DNA of 25,431 bases, from positions 1 through 25,431 of the forward strand of contig JACCVC010000128.1 of assembly GCA_013698305.1 (NCBI GenBank), given 5' to 3'. Origin of the DNA: Chloroflexia bacterium (GTDB lineage Bacteria; Chloroflexota; Chloroflexia; Thermomicrobiales; UBA6265). Each line of letters starts with the position of its first letter. Position 1 is the first letter of the stretch. The notes below the pieces were generated by a model that was not told where the DNA came from, made no database searches, and was given only the letters and a program-made list of their open reading frames with translations. Below are positions 17,801-23,660 of this stretch, piece after piece. The position numbers and the translations under genes were made by a program.

Positions 17801-18307
17801 GATGAAGAACCTCTCCTTTCCAAAGATCTCCGACAGGGTTCCGGCATAGTGCTCTGCCCGCTCGGGCCTGTTCGCCAAGAAGTTCTTGGATACCGGACCG
17901 CCGATACAGGCGGATGTCGCGATGATGCCTTCCCGGTGCTGCTGAAGGAGTTCCAAGTCGATGCGAGGACGGTAGTAGAAGCCTTGCAAACTGGCGATAC
18001 TGGCAATCCGCAACAGATTGCGGTACCCCTGCTCGTTCTCGGCGAGCAACAGCAAGTGGTATGACTCGCGGTTCCGATCCCGGATAGATCCTTCCGCGAG
18101 ATAGGCCTCCATCCCGATTATTGGATGAAGCCCAGCCGATGTCGCGGCGTTGTACCAGGCCAGCGAGGCATACATCACCCCGTGATCAGTTACCGCCAGG
18201 TGATGCAAGCCAAGCTCGTGTGCCCGTGCGATGTATTGATCGATTCGACCTACCCCATCAAGGAGAGAGAACTCCGTATGGAGATGAAGGTGCGCAAACT
18301 CGGACAC
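14828..18307 (-). CDS. dnaE: DNA polymerase III alpha subunit
   Basis: The replicative polymerase catalytic subunit; 1159 residues is typical for DnaE1. The N-terminal PHP domain begins HLHLHTEFSLLDG (residues 6-18) and retains TDHG and an IGMEAY stretch. The polymerase palm has GPGRGSAAGS and the catalytic aspartates of PDIDIDF at 392-398. The fingers follow with RHSSTHAAGVV, and IRPGPL and the beta-binding region come later. An OB-fold (RTIAMVVDLRR to VDRRNDDVQIIV) lies near 1000-1090. The start is GTG with GAGAGGA 7 nt upstream. The PHP metal ligands look intact, so proofreading by this domain is possible but not shown. An XRE regulator lies 173 nt upstream on the same strand. Confidence 0.97.
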   Translation of the reverse strand: MSEFAHLHLHTEFSLLDGVGRIDQYIARAHELGLHHLAVTDHGVMYASLAWYNAATSAGLHPIIGMEAYLAEGSIRDRNRESYHLLLLAENEQGYRNLLRIASIASLQGFYYRPRIDLELLQQHREGIIATSACIGGPVSKNFLANRPERAEHYAGTLSEIFGKERFFIELQNHGIDLEEQANREMIPLARRLNLPLVATNDVHYCDEVDSTAQELLVCVQTNTTLSDPKRLKMDSTQLYLKGAAEMNRLFGDIPEAMTNTIRIAEMCSLELGFKGYQIPHFDVPEGTTPETYLRELCTAGAMERYGNVDGAVGERLDHELGIINSMGFTNYFLIVWDFVRFARQRDILVGPGRGSAAGSVVTYSLNITGLDPLKYDLFFERFLNPSRVSMPDIDIDFADDRRDEVIDYVVQKYGDDRVAQIITFGTLKAKAAVRDVGRAMGLGFGDTDRVARLIPTDPKMTIDLALAQVPDLGALYETDTSVRELIDSARKVEGHARHSSTHAAGVVISRDPLVEHVPLQRAGGKSEGDVTTQWTQEHLENLGLLKMDFLGLKTLTVLGKCAELVRESGHDISLDDIPLDDPKALQLLRNGETFGIFQLEGGMTRRMTIDVAPTSFDDLIALMALIRPGPLVLAPDFIARKHGRVPVEYIHPKVERILQESYGIAIYQEQVMQIANVVAGFSMAEGDGLRKVMGKKLPEEMATYETRFVQGAVDQGTDLALAKSIFEMIERFAGYGFPKAHSAAYAVIAAQTAYFKANYPVQFMAALMSSDLNNTEKIVVNIAECRRAGLRLLPPNINASDCEFTVERDEQGVESIRFGLGAIRHVGVGPVEQVVKARDDQPDRQFETFDAFCEGVNWSKVGKRVAENLTKVGALEPFGERAAVLKALESGIGAAQQRQKAADRGQMDLFGGKAEISGTASSALPDVPAADNRERLAWEKELLGFYLSAHPLTDVVGHRLPFGYVQSTELAERPANERVRTIAMVVDLRRITTRQSRSMAIVTMEDLTGTMEVVVFPDTFERVKDDLVIDAILEVTGKVDRRNDDVQIIVDAISRELPQFEVNQGSPDRAVSLRLEISGNLWDDISLMQRVDRVLKEHVGTMPVELQLPRGNRVARLRSRSRRVEWSDELKQELESVLGNHAVELVTPEARANQTFAA

Positions 18308-18373
18308 GGTGACGTCCTCTCGTTGGGACTTTCCCTTGCTTGAAAACCTGTGGCAATGGAACCAGCAAAGCGC

Positions 18374-18402
18374 TCACCCTGCGCCGCCTCTGGCGAGGGT
18401 GA
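18374..18402. other. Strong hairpin in the XRE-dnaE intergenic region
   Basis: tcaccct (18374-18380) and cgcc (18382-18385) pair with ggcg (18392-18395) and agggtga (18396-18402): 11 bp with one bulged G and a 6-nt loop. No T-tract follows in either direction, so it is not a canonical intrinsic terminator. It sits 78 nt downstream of the XRE stop and 67 nt upstream of the dnaE start. It could be an attenuator, a processing site or a leader element of dnaE. Confidence 0.5.
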
Positions 18403-18480
18403 ACACTTGTGTACCACACGCGCGCCCGTCCCGCTGCCGAAGTTCATGCTCGTCTCCTGGCCGGTGAAGCGCGCCAGTTC

Positions 18481-18906
18481 TCAGGCGGCAACGCCCGCGC
18501 CAGTGACCGTGGTGTCGTTCAGCACGAGCCGCGCCTGATCGGCCAGGGAGCGCAACACCTGCCGCATGGAGGCGCGGTAAGGCTCCGGCACATCGAGGTT
18601 CTGAAGCAGGTTCAAGACTTCAGTGATTTCGGGCTCTTCGGCGAGCAGGCTGGACACTTCCCTCGGAAGGTACCCCGCTGAAACGAGAAGCTTGTCATGG
18701 TGCACACCATCCAGCTCGAGCGCGTCAGCGAGCTGCGCCACGGCATCCCGAGTCGGCGTCCGAGCGCCACTTTCGAGCCGACTTACATAGGAATGATCGA
18801 ATCCGGCTCGAGCGGCAAGTTTGCTCTGCGACACTCGCCGCAACTCGCGGTACTCCTTCAGTTTCAAGCCAAATACCGCCCGCTCAATGACCAGTCGTTC
18901 TTCCAT
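18481..18906 (-). CDS. XRE-family transcriptional regulator
   Basis: A 141-residue DNA-binding protein. The XRE helix-turn-helix covers about residues 12-70, with the recognition region SQSKLAARAGFDHSYVSRLESG at 26-47. The C-terminal ~70 residues are helical and lack a recognisable ligand or peptidase domain, suggesting dimerisation. The SAGYLP segment after the HTH is common in this family. I choose ATG 18906 because GGGGGA lies 5 nt upstream; a TTG at 18963 or ATG at 18957 would extend it through the dyad described next. A good promoter lies about 110 nt upstream. The target is unknown: autoregulation through the dyad in its leader is likely, and the adjacent folD promoter is another possible target. 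Confidence 0.9.
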   Translation of the reverse strand: MEERLVIERAVFGLKLKEYRELRRVSQSKLAARAGFDHSYVSRLESGARTPTRDAVAQLADALELDGVHHDKLLVSAGYLPREVSSLLAEEPEITEVLNLLQNLDVPEPYRASMRQVLRSLADQARLVLNDTTVTGAGVAA

Positions 18907-18921
18907 CTCGATCCCCCGTGC

Positions 18922-18943
18922 TTCCACCCGTGTGCGGGTGGAA
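18922..18943. promoter_or_regulatory. Perfect 9-bp dyad in the XRE gene leader (candidate operator)
   Basis: ttccacccg (18922-18930), loop tgtg, cgggtggaa (18935-18943). It ends 16 nt upstream of the XRE ATG, between promoter and gene. XRE regulators usually bind short dyads at their own promoters. As RNA it would also form a stable hairpin just before the ribosome-binding site, so either DNA-level or RNA-level control is possible. Confidence 0.6.
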
Positions 18944-19016
18944 AACTGTTGCCTCATCGGCAATCCAACACCGCGCCCATTGACGACGCGTCACCAATCC
19001 CTGTTCCACTTTCCCC

Positions 19017-19045
19017 AATGTAGCAGACGGTTGCCTTGCTGTCAA
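19017..19045 (-). promoter_or_regulatory. Promoter of the XRE regulator gene
   Basis: On the minus strand a consensus TTGACA (19040-19045) is followed after 17 bp by TACATT (19017-19022). The predicted start is near 19010, giving a leader of about 100 nt that contains the 9-bp dyad. A perfect 10-bp palindrome lies 5 bp upstream of the -35. Confidence 0.8.
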
Positions 19046-19050
19046 CATTC

Positions 19051-19060
19051 TGTCCGGACA
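19051..19060. repeat. Perfect palindrome upstream of the XRE promoter
   Basis: tgtccggaca is its own reverse complement. It lies directly upstream of the -35 box of the XRE promoter, a place where activators or co-repressors bind. Ten-base palindromes do occur by chance, so this is weak on its own. Confidence 0.4.
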
Positions 19061-19130
19061 CCTTGGCGGCGTGGGAGTTGCTCCGCGTATTGTCGGCCAG
19101 GCGCAAGGCGAGAGGCCCGTCGCGGGCGAT

Positions 19131-19161
19131 TAACGACAGCTGATGTAGCGAGGTGTCGTTA
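19131..19161. repeat. Inverted repeat between the XRE and folD promoters
   Basis: taacgaca (19131-19138) and tgtcgtta (19154-19161) are perfect inverted copies 15 bp apart. An overlapping second pairing, acagct (19136-19141) with agctgt (19161-19166), shares part of the same bases. No ORF crosses it convincingly. The rest of 19061-19202 shows nothing I can name. Confidence 0.45.
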
Positions 19162-19202
19162 GCTGTGTCCGGGCTGTGGTTTCGGTGCTCAAGATGGTGT
19201 GG

Positions 19203-19240
19203 AGCGGCATTGCAAGGTGGCTAAACGTTGCAATGCCGCT
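19203..19240. promoter_or_regulatory. 13-bp perfect inverted repeat at the folD promoter (candidate operator)
   Basis: agcggcattgcaa (19203-19215) is repeated in inverted form as ttgcaatgccgct (19228-19240) with a 12-bp spacer. The right arm ends 2 bp before the -10 box TATACT (19243-19248), so the repeat covers where the -35 should be. Because it lies upstream of the predicted start it should act as DNA, not RNA. The binding protein is unknown; the divergent XRE regulator is a candidate, but its own dyad has a different sequence. Confidence 0.7.
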
Positions 19241-19242
19241 GG

Positions 19243-19248
19243 TATACT
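19243..19248 (+). promoter_or_regulatory. -10 box of the folD promoter
   Basis: TATACT, close to consensus, with a predicted start near 19255 and a leader of about 76 nt before the GTG. No good -35 exists at 16-18 bp spacing (about 17 bp upstream the sequence reads gctaaa). That fits a promoter depending on a factor bound at the overlapping inverted repeat. Confidence 0.6.
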
Positions 19249-19330
19249 CTGCACACCTGTGCCGTCCTGGCGCGTCATATTGCGCCTCAGGGGATTCCCG
19301 AAAGATGCGTCACTAGCAGCCAGGCAATGT

Positions 19331-20284
19331 GTGTTGAAGAAGGACCCATCAATCGATACATTCGTTCTCAAGGGCTCCCGGCTGGCCAAGCGTCTCAGGG
19401 CTGAGATTGTCGCGATGGGTCTGCGCCTCAGCGAACGCGGTGGGCATGCCCCACAACTCGCGACGTTTCTTGTTGGACAAGACCCGGCGGCACTTGCGTA
19501 CCGAGCATCGATCGAGCGGACGTTCGCTCGTGTGGACATCGCGAACATTCGCGTAGAACTGCCGAAAAATGCTGACGATCAGCAGGTTCTCAACACGATA
19601 ACAGAGCTCAATGATGACCCGGAGATTACTGCGGTCCTGGTGCTGATGCCGTTGCCAGAGCAAATTGATCCGCACCTGGTGCTGGAGAACCTGTCTCCGC
19701 TCAAGGATGTGGACGGCATCACGCCGACCAACGCGGGACGCTTGCATCTTGGCTTGCCCTCGCTGAGACCGAGCACTCCCGCTGGTGGTCTCGCGCTACT
19801 TGACCATTACGGCGTTACTCTCGCTGGATCGAGAATCACCGTGGTGGGACGTTCGAACGTCGTTGGTCGCCCGCTTGCAACACTCTTGACTCAGCGAAAC
19901 GCGACGGTCACGCTTTGCCACACCGGCACCATTGACCTGGCGGCAGAAACCCGACGAGCTGACATCGTCTGCGTGGCCGCGGGCCAGCCAGGCTTGATCA
20001 CCGGGGATATGGTGTCGCCCGGAGCGATGGTGATCGACTTCGGCGTCAATGTTGCCAGCGACGGCTCACTCGTTGGAGACGCCGATTTCGAGGGACTCCA
20101 GGGGGTCGCAAGCGCAATCACGCCTGTACCGGGAGGAACCGGACCGGTGACGGCGTTGACCTTGGCGAGTAACACGCTTGCCGCTGGGTTCGCCGCCCTG
20201 AGCGGAAATCTGGATCAGGTCGAGCACACGCTACCGGTAAACCTGCGGCAGGAATTCGATGCCGCTATGGGTGCCGGTTCTTGA
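19331..20284 (+). CDS. folD: FolD-like methylenetetrahydrofolate dehydrogenase (cyclohydrolase residues replaced)
   Basis: A 317-residue FolD homologue. Normal FolD oxidises 5,10-methylene-THF with NADP and then hydrolyses methenyl-THF to 10-formyl-THF. The fold motifs are present: VGQDPAALAY (48-57), KDVDGITP, a Rossmann VVGRSNVVGRP, VIDFGVN and TPVPGGTGPVT. However the YxxxK motif reads YRASI (Tyr57 kept, Ile61 in place of the catalytic Lys), and the LVQLPLP motif reads LVLMPLP (Leu105 in place of Gln). I choose GTG 19331 (TTG 19334 also possible): the frame is open back to 19199 but that part crosses the promoter. The ribosome-binding site is weak (AGG 6 nt upstream). About 30 residues extend past the usual C-terminus. 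The dehydrogenase half may still work; cyclohydrolase activity is doubtful. Confidence 0.9.
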   Translation: MLKKDPSIDTFVLKGSRLAKRLRAEIVAMGLRLSERGGHAPQLATFLVGQDPAALAYRASIERTFARVDIANIRVELPKNADDQQVLNTITELNDDPEITAVLVLMPLPEQIDPHLVLENLSPLKDVDGITPTNAGRLHLGLPSLRPSTPAGGLALLDHYGVTLAGSRITVVGRSNVVGRPLATLLTQRNATVTLCHTGTIDLAAETRRADIVCVAAGQPGLITGDMVSPGAMVIDFGVNVASDGSLVGDADFEGLQGVASAITPVPGGTGPVTALTLASNTLAAGFAALSGNLDQVEHTLPVNLRQEFDAAMGAGS

Positions 20285-20309
20285 ACGTGCATTGCCAGAA
20301 TGGTAGACT
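20281..20309 (+). promoter_or_regulatory. Promoter of tRNA-Gln
   Basis: TTGAAC (20281-20286), a 17-bp spacer, then TAGACT (20304-20309); start expected near 20316, 7 nt before the tRNA. The -35 contains the folD stop codon, the same arrangement as at the tRNA-Pro promoter. Confidence 0.7.
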
Positions 20310-20322
20310 TCGTTCGGCTTGG

Positions 20323-20393
20323 TGGGGTGTCGTCTAATGGTAGGACGCCTGCCTCTGGAGCAGGTAGTTGGGGTTCGAGTCCCTGCACCCCAG
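20323..20393 (+). tRNA. tRNA-Gln (anticodon CTG)
   Basis: Acceptor arms tggggtg/caccccа-type pairing (20323-20329 with 20386-20392), D-arm gtctaatggtaggac, anticodon stem cctgc/gcagg with loop ctctgga giving CTG, T-loop ttcgagt, discriminator G. The next bases read CCC, so CCA is not encoded exactly. It is a single-gene unit with its own promoter and terminator. Confidence 0.94.
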
Positions 20394-20405
20394 CCCACCA
20401 GCATG

Positions 20406-20445
20406 CAATGTCCCGTTGGCCCTCGGCTAACGGGACATTGGTTTT
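20406..20445 (+). terminator. Intrinsic terminator of tRNA-Gln
   Basis: caatgtcccgtt (20406-20417) pairs with aacgggacattg (20429-20440); four further inner pairs leave a 3-nt loop, making about 16 bp. It is followed by g and TTTT (20442-20445). There is no T-tract on the other side, so it acts on the plus strand and probably not on recF, which ends at 20460 on the minus strand. Confidence 0.9.
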
Positions 20446-20459
20446 CCCGGTGACCTGCC

Positions 20460-21632
20460 TCAGGTAGCGAACCTGCCCAGATCCGACAGCGCCGAGTGAT
20501 GCCCCAGATCAGGGTCGGCGGATGTCAGTAGCAACTGCGACTCGTGTGTCCGCACCGCGTCAAGCAACAGGGCACGATGCGAGTTGTCCAACTCCGAGAG
20601 CACGTCATCCAGCAGAAATACCGGTCCGTCCCCTGTCCTGTCCGCTATGACGTCGGCCTCGGCGAGCTTCAGTGCCAGTACCCCCAGGCGCTGCTGTCCT
20701 CGGGAGCCAAATCGGGCAAGCGATCGGCCCGAGATTTCGAACTCGACATCATCACGGTGCGGCCCGGTGAGCGTCACCCCTCGGCGGAACTCGTCGCCCC
20801 GGAGGCGTTCCAGATCTTCATGGAGAGCCTGGTTTGCGCGGGCGACCGCATCGTGATCGTTCGTCTCACCCGTCAACGTCGGCAGATGCACGTTGGTTCG
20901 GGACGCATACCTCAGGCCGAAGCGAACATCGCCTGCGATCTCGCCTGACCGCTGGTGCATCGCTCGATCCAGCCGATCAATCATCCGAGCCCTCAAGGCA
21001 ATCAGGTATCCCCCTTCAGCCACGAGTTGCTCGTCCCAGAACGAAATCTGCGTCACCGCTGGCGTCGCGGTTGACATGACTCGGTCTCTCGCAAATGACT
21101 TGAGCAGGCTATTTCGCTGCCGCAGCACCTGGGAGTACCGTGTAAGACGTCGCATGTAGGTTCGGTCGATTTGGGAGATGAGAATATCCAGAGACCTGCG
21201 GCGATCCGCTGGGGCACCGATGACCAACTGCACATCTTCCGGCGTGAATGCGACCGTCGTAAGGTGGCCCACCAACTTGTGCGCCGATGTCACCTGACCA
21301 TCCAGTTCAAAGCGCTTGGAGGCGACGCTCTCGGCATCCTCGGCCAACTGGATCGCTATGCCGAGTCGGTGCTGACTCTCGCGGCCGTCGATGGTCGCCT
21401 CAACCCGCGCGAACGGAGCGACGGCGAACTCCTCGCCGCTGCCCCACCGGACCAGGTCACGATCCTGCGCATTCCTGAATGAGCGTGTGGTTGCCAGCAG
21501 CCCTACGGCCTCGAGCAAGCTCGACTTGCCCGTCGCATTGTCGCCAACAATACGAAGGCCGAGGTCTGGGACGTCGATCCGGACCTCGGCATAACATCGG
21601 AACTGCGTGAGCTTGAGTGACTTCAGCAACAT
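20460..21632 (-). CDS. recF: DNA replication and repair protein RecF
   Basis: A 390-residue SMC-like ABC ATPase that, with RecO and RecR, loads RecA at single-strand gaps. Walker A is GDNATGKSS at 30-38 (Lys36), preceded by the family start LTQFRCYAE. The ABC signature is SRGQQRLGVLALKLAE, and Walker B is VFLLDDVLSELD with its D-loop. TGPHRDD is also typical. The start is ATG 17 nt after dnaN. No good Shine-Dalgarno is close (AGGA is 15 nt away), so it probably depends on translation of dnaN. The dnaN-recF pair is classical, but dnaA and gyrB are not adjacent here. Confidence 0.96.
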   Translation of the reverse strand: MLLKSLKLTQFRCYAEVRIDVPDLGLRIVGDNATGKSSLLEAVGLLATTRSFRNAQDRDLVRWGSGEEFAVAPFARVEATIDGRESQHRLGIAIQLAEDAESVASKRFELDGQVTSAHKLVGHLTTVAFTPEDVQLVIGAPADRRRSLDILISQIDRTYMRRLTRYSQVLRQRNSLLKSFARDRVMSTATPAVTQISFWDEQLVAEGGYLIALRARMIDRLDRAMHQRSGEIAGDVRFGLRYASRTNVHLPTLTGETNDHDAVARANQALHEDLERLRGDEFRRGVTLTGPHRDDVEFEISGRSLARFGSRGQQRLGVLALKLAEADVIADRTGDGPVFLLDDVLSELDNSHRALLLDAVRTHESQLLLTSADPDLGHHSALSDLGRFAT

Positions 21633-21649
21633 GACTGCAAGGAAACGTC

Positions 21650-22813
21650 CTACTGGCCGCCGATAACCATCGGCATTATCACATGGCTGTACGAGTCTCC
21701 ACCGCTTGGCCGAACGACGCCCGCCTGATTTGCCCCATTCATCCCCAGCATGACATTGCCATGCTTCAGCACGCCGAGCACATCTGCCAGATATCTGCTG
21801 TTGAACGCTATTTGGAGCTCCCCACCGGAAATGCTCGCGTCAACAAAGCTTTCGCTGTTGCCGCGCTCAGCGGCGTTGGCGGTAACCTCTACGCTGCCCG
21901 GGGTCATCTCGTCCTCACCGGTGTGTATGGCAAATCGGATGACGTCATTGTTCTCTCGGGCGAAGTAGCTGGCCCTGCGCACTGCGTTGAGCAGCGCGTC
22001 GCGCCCCACGTCGACCCGCGTGGAAAACTCCTTGGGTATGATCTGCTTCACGTCCGGGAAAGTGCCATCGATCAACTGGGAGACCCATTCCGTATCGCCG
22101 AACCGGGCCAGAATCTGTCGCTGCTGCGCCGTAACCGAGAGCGTCACATCTCCATCATGGTCGCCGATCAGCCGCGCCAACTCCCTATAGGATCTGGCTG
22201 GCACGATCACGTCGAGGCGTTCCTCTATCGGCGCAACGGGTGATCCGTCCGCGGACGTCATCGGGCCCTCGGCCACCGCCATCCGGAAGCCATCCGCCGA
22301 CGCAAGAACCATCACCTCGCCTTCGAATCTAGTCAACACTCCTGCAAGCACCGGACGGCTCTCATCGGTGGCGGCGGCAAACTCGACGAGTGAAATCCGT
22401 TCCCGGAAAAGCTGGCCATCGATACGAACCGAAAAATCGTCATCCTTGATCGTCGAGATGACGGGGAAATCCTGCGCATCGAGACCGTTGATCGCCGCCT
22501 TGTCACGGCCCGCTCGCACCGTGAGCGACAATCGCTTAGGGTCGAGATCGAGATCAACCTGCCCGGAGGGCAGCGTATTCACGAACTCCGCGAGGAGCCG
22601 AGCGTCGACCGTGATCGTGCCTTCCTCCTCGACATTTGCGTCAATCCTGGTCGTGACACCGATCTCCATGTTGGTCGCGGCGATCTTGAGCCTGCTATCG
22701 TCAGATCCGATCCAGACATTGCTCAGCACCGGCATGGTCGTCCTCGTGGCCACGGCGCGTGACACCCGCCCGAGGGCCCGTTGGAGATCTTCCTGGAGAC
22801 ACGATACCTTCAC
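21650..22813 (-). CDS. dnaN: DNA polymerase III beta subunit (sliding clamp)
   Basis: The processivity clamp for the polymerase made by dnaE in the same window. I choose GTG 22813, giving 387 residues starting VKVSCLQEDLQRAL as in the family, with GAGGA 6 nt upstream. An ATG at 22867 is open but lies inside the likely -10 box. Clamp features include a repeated three-domain pattern, TTMPVLSNV near 25, FPVI near 115, ESRPVLAGVL near 150, DGTFPDVKQIIP near 245, and the C-terminal MPM motif (HVIMPMVIGG) that binds partner peptides. It leads an operon with recF. Confidence 0.96.
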   Translation of the reverse strand: MKVSCLQEDLQRALGRVSRAVATRTTMPVLSNVWIGSDDSRLKIAATNMEIGVTTRIDANVEEEGTITVDARLLAEFVNTLPSGQVDLDLDPKRLSLTVRAGRDKAAINGLDAQDFPVISTIKDDDFSVRIDGQLFRERISLVEFAAATDESRPVLAGVLTRFEGEVMVLASADGFRMAVAEGPMTSADGSPVAPIEERLDVIVPARSYRELARLIGDHDGDVTLSVTAQQRQILARFGDTEWVSQLIDGTFPDVKQIIPKEFSTRVDVGRDALLNAVRRASYFARENNDVIRFAIHTGEDEMTPGSVEVTANAAERGNSESFVDASISGGELQIAFNSRYLADVLGVLKHGNVMLGMNGANQAGVVRPSGGDSYSHVIMPMVIGGQ

Positions 22814-22862
22814 CGGTTTTCCTCGCTCGCTAGTGGCCTGATCGTACACTTTTTCGGGTGAA

Positions 22863-22871
22863 ATCATAGCA
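22863..22871 (-). promoter_or_regulatory. Extended -10 promoter of dnaN-recF
   Basis: On the minus strand TGCTATGAT is an extended -10 (TGn plus TATGAT). No matching -35 is visible, which an extended -10 does not require. The start would be near 22856, giving a leader of about 43 nt to the chosen GTG. This supports rejecting the ATG at 22867. Confidence 0.5.
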
Positions 22872-22936
22872 TAGTCGCTGCGTGCTTCCGGCTGGCGACA
22901 TCCACAATCAGCGACGCTCGTCGGGTCGGTGACTAT

Positions 22937-22965
22937 TTGACAAATTAGATCATTAGTTCTATTAT
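22937..22965 (+). promoter_or_regulatory. Strong promoter of the annealing-protein gene
   Basis: Consensus TTGACA (22937-22942), 17-bp spacer, TATTAT (22960-22965), inside the most AT-rich patch of the window. The predicted start is near 22972, immediately next to the LexA box. The leader to the ATG is about 50 nt. Confidence 0.88.
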
Positions 22966-22972
22966 TGGAATA

Positions 22973-22986
22973 AGAACAGACGTTCT
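22973..22986. promoter_or_regulatory. LexA (SOS) box, Gram-positive type
   Basis: agaacagacgttct: GAAC-N4-GTTC with the inner four bases agac, fitting the Bacillus-type consensus CGAACRNRYGTTCG in its core. It is flanked by a symmetric A and T. It lies just downstream of the -10 over the transcription start, where a repressor would block initiation. I found no second copy of GAAC-N4-GTTC elsewhere in the window by eye. Confidence 0.78.
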
Positions 22987-23021
22987 ACATACGATTGAGG
23001 AACGCACACAAGGAGGACAGC

Positions 23022-23630
23022 ATGTTCAACCCGCAAGATCATCTCACGATTGTCGACGGCTCAGCGTATCTGGAAGTCAAATGGCGGCTTGTGTGGCTCC
23101 GCGAGAATCATCCAGATGCCAGGCTGGAGACCACCTTGGTTGAGTCGACACGAGACCATTCGATTTTCCGGGCAGAGGTTCAAGTTCCGGGCGGTGGTTC
23201 CGCAACCGGATTTGGCAGTGAGTTCCGCGAACACTTTGCGAACTACGTCGAGGCTGCCGAAACCAAGGCCATCGGCCGAGCCTTGGCCGCGCTCGGATTC
23301 GGAACCCAGTTTGCCGCGGAGCTCGGCACGGACCAGGGAGAGTTCGGAAGATCAGACGCCAGTGTCCCGGCCCAGCAGTTGGACAACGAGCCGGTAAGCA
23401 TCAACTCGCTGGCGGCTTCAAGCGCGGCGGACTCGACAGATCGGCAACGAAAGCTGATTGCGATTCTCAAGGATCAGCTCTCGCTCAGCGCCGAAGATCT
23501 GGGAGAGATCGCCACCGACCACCTCGGCACGAATGTGACGCAACTCACCCGCAAGGATGCCTCGTCGCTGATCACGGAGCTTCAGCGCAGAAAGAACGAG
23601 CAGAGCGCGCAGCGGCAGGAAGCTTCGTAG
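23022..23630 (+). CDS. Putative single-strand annealing protein (Rad52-fold-like)
   Basis: A 202-residue soluble protein. The N-terminal ~100 residues run YLEVKWRLVWLRENHP (16-31), a beta-rich stretch, TGFGSE (62-67), then ETKAIGRALAALGFGTQ (80-96). This order (WR..W.RE, TGxGSE, E/K helix, ALxxLGxG) is like Rad52/DdrA-type annealing proteins and many uncharacterised phage-like homologues. The match is from memory, not a search. Residues ~100-138 look like a flexible linker. The last ~60 form a small helical domain (DRQRKLIAIL ... LTRKDASSLITELQRR) resembling C-terminal domains of phage recombinases. The ATG has AAGGAGG 5 nt upstream, an ideal site. The strong promoter and LexA box imply DNA-damage induction. 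A longer TTG start at 22995 is less likely. Function: annealing of ssDNA in repair (inference). Confidence 0.72.
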   Translation: MFNPQDHLTIVDGSAYLEVKWRLVWLRENHPDARLETTLVESTRDHSIFRAEVQVPGGGSATGFGSEFREHFANYVEAAETKAIGRALAALGFGTQFAAELGTDQGEFGRSDASVPAQQLDNEPVSINSLAASSAADSTDRQRKLIAILKDQLSLSAEDLGEIATDHLGTNVTQLTRKDASSLITELQRRKNEQSAQRQEAS

Positions 23631-23660
23631 CCGCCAGAAGGCGCCGGGAAGGAATTCACC

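Noticed and set aside
18250..18447. 65-codon minus-strand ORF after the XRE gene, with AGGAG 6 nt before its ATG
   Set aside because: The ribosome-binding site is good, but the frame overlaps the dnaE start by 58 nt and contains the hairpin. Its composition gives no sign of coding. It could be a leader peptide; I could not support that.
19199..19330. 44-residue N-terminal extension of folD
   Set aside because: The region contains the 13-bp inverted repeat and the TATACT box, and the residues do not resemble a FolD N-terminus.
19255..19330. THF or ZTP riboswitch upstream of folD
   Set aside because: The leader lacks the conserved ZTP core (such as CCGCCUGGGC) and any recognisable THF aptamer core. 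It only shows generic alternative pairings.
22868..23021. Possible replication origin next to dnaN-recF
   Set aside because: The patch is AT-rich, and one site (tgtggatgt on the minus strand) matches a DnaA box at 7 of 9 positions. There is no cluster of boxes, and dnaA is not adjacent. The AT-richness is explained by the promoter and LexA box.
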